A stretch of 7,469 nucleotides of DNA from Anaerolineaceae bacterium (GTDB lineage: Bacteria; Chloroflexota; Anaerolineae; Anaerolineales; Anaerolineaceae), in NCBI GenBank assembly GCA_021107195.1, contig JAIOTF010000354.1, forward strand, positions 1-7,469. Direction: 5' to 3'. Positions within the stretch are counted from its first letter, which is position 1. Each line of letters starts with the position of its first letter. Position numbers and translations under genes: made by a program. A model generated the notes under the pieces. That model was given only the letters and a program-made list of their open reading frames with translations. It made no database searches and was not told the DNA's origin. Below are positions 5,204-7,469 of this stretch, in pieces.

Positions 5204-7276
5204 ATGACGCGCGAATATCCGTTGGTGCGGTATCGAAATATCGGGATTATTGCCCATATCGATGCCGGGAAGACGACAACAACTGAACGAATACTTTTCT
5301 ACACCGGTAAAACATACCGGATTGGTTCTGTTGACGACGGTACTACCGTCACGGATTGGATGGCGCAAGAGCGGGAGCGGGGGATAACGATTGTATCGGC
5401 TGCGGTTACTACACAGTGGCGCGGCTATCAGATCAACGTTATTGACACACCAGGTCATATCGACTTCACTGCCGAAGTGCAGCGCTCTTTGCGCGTGCTT
5501 GATGGCGGTGTTGTTGTATTTGATGGCACACAGGGTGTTGAACCTCAAAGTGAAACGGTCTGGCGACAAGCGGATCGGTATCATGTGCCCCGCATTTGTT
5601 TCATTAATAAAATGGACCGGGTTGGCGCTTCTTACGAGAGTTCGATTGAGTCGATCGTCTCGCGTTTAGGTGCACATCCGGTTGCTATGCAAATCCCTAT
5701 CGGTGAAGAAGCAAACTTCAATGGTGTTGTGGATTTGGTTGAAGAGGAAGCGATTTACTGGGAAGATGAACTTGGCACTGAGCCAGTTCGTCGGGGAATC
5801 CCGGCAGATTTAATGGATCGAGCTGCATTCGATCGAAGCACAATGATTGAGACCATTGCTGAAAATGACGATGGATTGCTTGAAAAATTCCTGGAATCAG
5901 CCGATACCATTTCTAAAGAAGATATCAAGGCTGCGTTGCGACGCGCAGTGATCAGTAATAAGTTAACCCCGGTTTTTTGTGGTTCATCCTTGAAGAACAA
6001 AGGCGTGCAGGCGGTTCTGGATGCTGTGGTGGATTATTTGCCATCACCAGCAGATATTCCGGCAGTGGTGGGAATTGACCCGAAAACCGAAGAAGAAGTG
6101 CAGCGTTTACCAGAGGACAAGGCTCCGATGAGCGCGCTGGTGTTCAAAATCGTTACCGATCCATATGTCGGTCGACTGGCGTATTTCCGGGTATATTCCG
6201 GTGTGATGACCCAGGGTTCGATGGTTTACAATCCCGTCAAGGGTAAAAAGGAACGGATCGGGCGCGTGTTGCGTATGTATGCGGACCACCGCGAAGACAT
6301 TGATAAAGTATATGCGGGTGAAATTGCTGCAATCCTGGGATTGAAGCAGACGTTTACCGGCGATACTTTGTGTGATGCCAGCCAGCAGATCGTGCTGGAA
6401 GACATCACCTTCCCTGAACCGGTCATCTCAGTAGCGATTGAGCCCAAGACAACTGCCGACCAGGAAAAAATGGGAGAAGCGCTGCATAAATTGTCGCAGG
6501 AAGACCCCACGTTTCGGGTGCGCATTGACGAAAACACAGCCCAGACGATCATTTCCGGTATGGGTGAGCTTCACCTGGATGTGCTGGTAGATCGAATGAA
6601 GCGTGAATTCAATGTCAAGGCGAATGTTGGCCGACCGCGCGTTTCTTTTCGCGAGACGATCACACGCCCAGTTCCTCAGGTCAATTTCCGCTATGTCAAG
6701 CAAAGCGGTGGCCGCGGTATGTATGCTCATGTTGTTTTGAGCTTCGAACCATTGGAGCGGGGTTCAGGGATTGTTTTTGAAGATAAGGTGGTGGGTGGTT
6801 CGGTACCACGCAATTTCATTCCTTCCGTTGAGCGCGGTATTCGTGAAGCGTCTGAAAGCGGATCTTTGGGCGGCTATCCGGTTACGGATGTGAAGGTTAC
6901 ATTGATGGACGGTTCATACCATGAAGTGGACTCCAATGAGATGGCATTTAAATTGGCTGGGGCGATGGCTTTCCGTGAAGGTATGGAAAAAGGCGCCACA
7001 GTCTTGCTTGAGCCGATCATGAAGGTTGACGTCATGGTGCCAGCGGATTATTTTGGTGATGTTTTAGGCCAGATTAGTGCGCGGCGAGGAGAAATCCAGG
7101 GTACTGAAATGCGCTCTGGAAATGGACAATCGGTACGGGCTAATGTGCCATTGGCAGAAATGTTCGGGTATGCAACAGAGATGCGGTCAATCACGCAGGG
7201 CCGGGGCGTCTTCACCATGGAATTTGAACATTATGCGCCAGTGTCTGAATCGGTTGCAAAGAAGATTTTAGGTTAA
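5204..7276 (+). CDS. fusA: Elongation factor G
   Basis: The 690-residue translational GTPase moves tRNAs and mRNA through the ribosome after peptide bond formation and acts with RRF in recycling. GTPase motifs appear in order: P-loop AHIDAGKT (17-24), switch I RGITI (59-63), DTPGH (81-85), NKMD (135-138) and the G5 segment CGSS (259-262). The G' subdomain (about 160-255), domain II (about 305-400), domain III (about 405-480, with SGMGELHLDV), domain IV (about 483-605) and domain V (about 606-690) follow. The domain IV tip contains SYHEVDSNE with H573 at the position of the tip histidine that enters the decoding site in E. coli EF-G. The length is normal and the stop is TAA. It lies 29 bases after rpsG and 45 before tuf, so it is probably co-transcribed with both. 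The fast-diverging EF-G2 paralogue is less likely, given this operon position and the well-kept motifs. Confidence 0.98.
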   Translation: MTREYPLVRYRNIGIIAHIDAGKTTTTERILFYTGKTYRIGSVDDGTTVTDWMAQERERGITIVSAAVTTQWRGYQINVIDTPGHIDFTAEVQRSLRVLDGGVVVFDGTQGVEPQSETVWRQADRYHVPRICFINKMDRVGASYESSIESIVSRLGAHPVAMQIPIGEEANFNGVVDLVEEEAIYWEDELGTEPVRRGIPADLMDRAAFDRSTMIETIAENDDGLLEKFLESADTISKEDIKAALRRAVISNKLTPVFCGSSLKNKGVQAVLDAVVDYLPSPADIPAVVGIDPKTEEEVQRLPEDKAPMSALVFKIVTDPYVGRLAYFRVYSGVMTQGSMVYNPVKGKKERIGRVLRMYADHREDIDKVYAGEIAAILGLKQTFTGDTLCDASQQIVLEDITFPEPVISVAIEPKTTADQEKMGEALHKLSQEDPTFRVRIDENTAQTIISGMGELHLDVLVDRMKREFNVKANVGRPRVSFRETITRPVPQVNFRYVKQSGGRGMYAHVVLSFEPLERGSGIVFEDKVVGGSVPRNFIPSVERGIREASESGSLGGYPVTDVKVTLMDGSYHEVDSNEMAFKLAGAMAFREGMEKGATVLLEPIMKVDVMVPADYFGDVLGQISARRGEIQGTEMRSGNGQSVRANVPLAEMFGYATEMRSITQGRGVFTMEFEHYAPVSESVAKKILG

Positions 7277-7321
7277 TTGGGTCAAGTATCAACTATCGTA
7301 CTTTTTCAGGAGATTCTTATT

Positions 7322-7469
7322 ATGGCAAAGCAGAAGTTTGAGCGAACCAAACCGCATCTGAATGTGGGCACGATGGGACACATCGACCACGGTAAGACCA
7401 CCTTGACGGCCGCAATCACCAAGTACTGCGGTTTTCTGGGTAATGCTGAGTTCCGTGCATACGATCAGA
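7322..7469 (+). CDS. tuf: Elongation factor Tu, N-terminal part (cut by window end)
   Basis: The 49 complete codons encode the start of EF-Tu, the GTPase that brings aminoacyl-tRNA to the ribosomal A site. MAKQKFERTKPHLNVGT is a typical N-terminus, the P-loop GHIDHGKT is at 19-26, and AEFRAYDQ near the end leads into switch I. AGGAGA (7308-7313) lies 8 bases before the ATG. Two details differ from the usual wording: methionine at 18, where isoleucine is common, and KYCGFLGN after the P-loop helix, where many EF-Tu have KVL plus a short spacer. The remaining roughly 350 residues lie beyond the window, so completeness cannot be judged. Confidence 0.98.
   Translation, partial: MAKQKFERTKPHLNVGTMGHIDHGKTTLTAAITKYCGFLGNAEFRAYDQ

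Noticed and set aside
5162..5584. A 140-codon open frame on the - strand over the start of fusA
   Set aside because: It overlaps the conserved GTPase motifs of EF-G and has no recognisable family features; it is a shadow frame.
7277..7321. A separate promoter for tuf in the fusA-tuf gap
   Set aside because: The 45 bases contain only poor matches to -35 and -10 boxes; tuf is more simply read from the operon promoter.

Overview
The window is a run of core transcription and translation genes, all on the + strand. In order they are rpoB (RNA polymerase beta), rpsL (S12), rpsG (S7), fusA (EF-G) and the first 49 codons of tuf (EF-Tu), which is cut by the window end. Each protein keeps its family's catalytic or binding motifs, and nothing suggests a pseudogene, mobile element, CRISPR array or RNA gene. 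Base composition looks balanced, and S12 is of the longer type seen in Bacillus. From the EF-G and EF-Tu wording and the large RpoB insertion I infer a Chloroflexota bacterium, perhaps Anaerolineae, but this rests on recalled family resemblance and not on a search.

Layout: bases 1-135 hold a near-consensus sigma-70-type promoter (-35 at 19-24, extended -10 at 38-46) and an untranslated leader of about 80 bases with an 8-bp perfect hairpin. rpoB follows (136-4062). The 200-base gap 4063-4262 holds a second strong promoter (4078-4106) and an 11-bp perfect hairpin (4161-4192) upstream of rpsL. From there rpsL, rpsG, fusA and tuf lie 27 to 45 bases apart and look like one str-type operon.

How the genes work together: RpoB is half of the catalytic core of RNA polymerase. 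S12 and S7 build the decoding centre and head of the 30S subunit. EF-G translocates the ribosome and EF-Tu delivers aminoacyl-tRNA. In the common bacterial order rpoC lies between rpoB and rpsL; here it is absent and a new promoter stands in its place.

No new defence or metabolic system is visible. The parts most worth a second look are an approximately 130-residue insertion near the RpoB C-terminus made of four similar Trp-containing units, the separation of rpoB from rpoC, and the structured leaders of the two transcription units.
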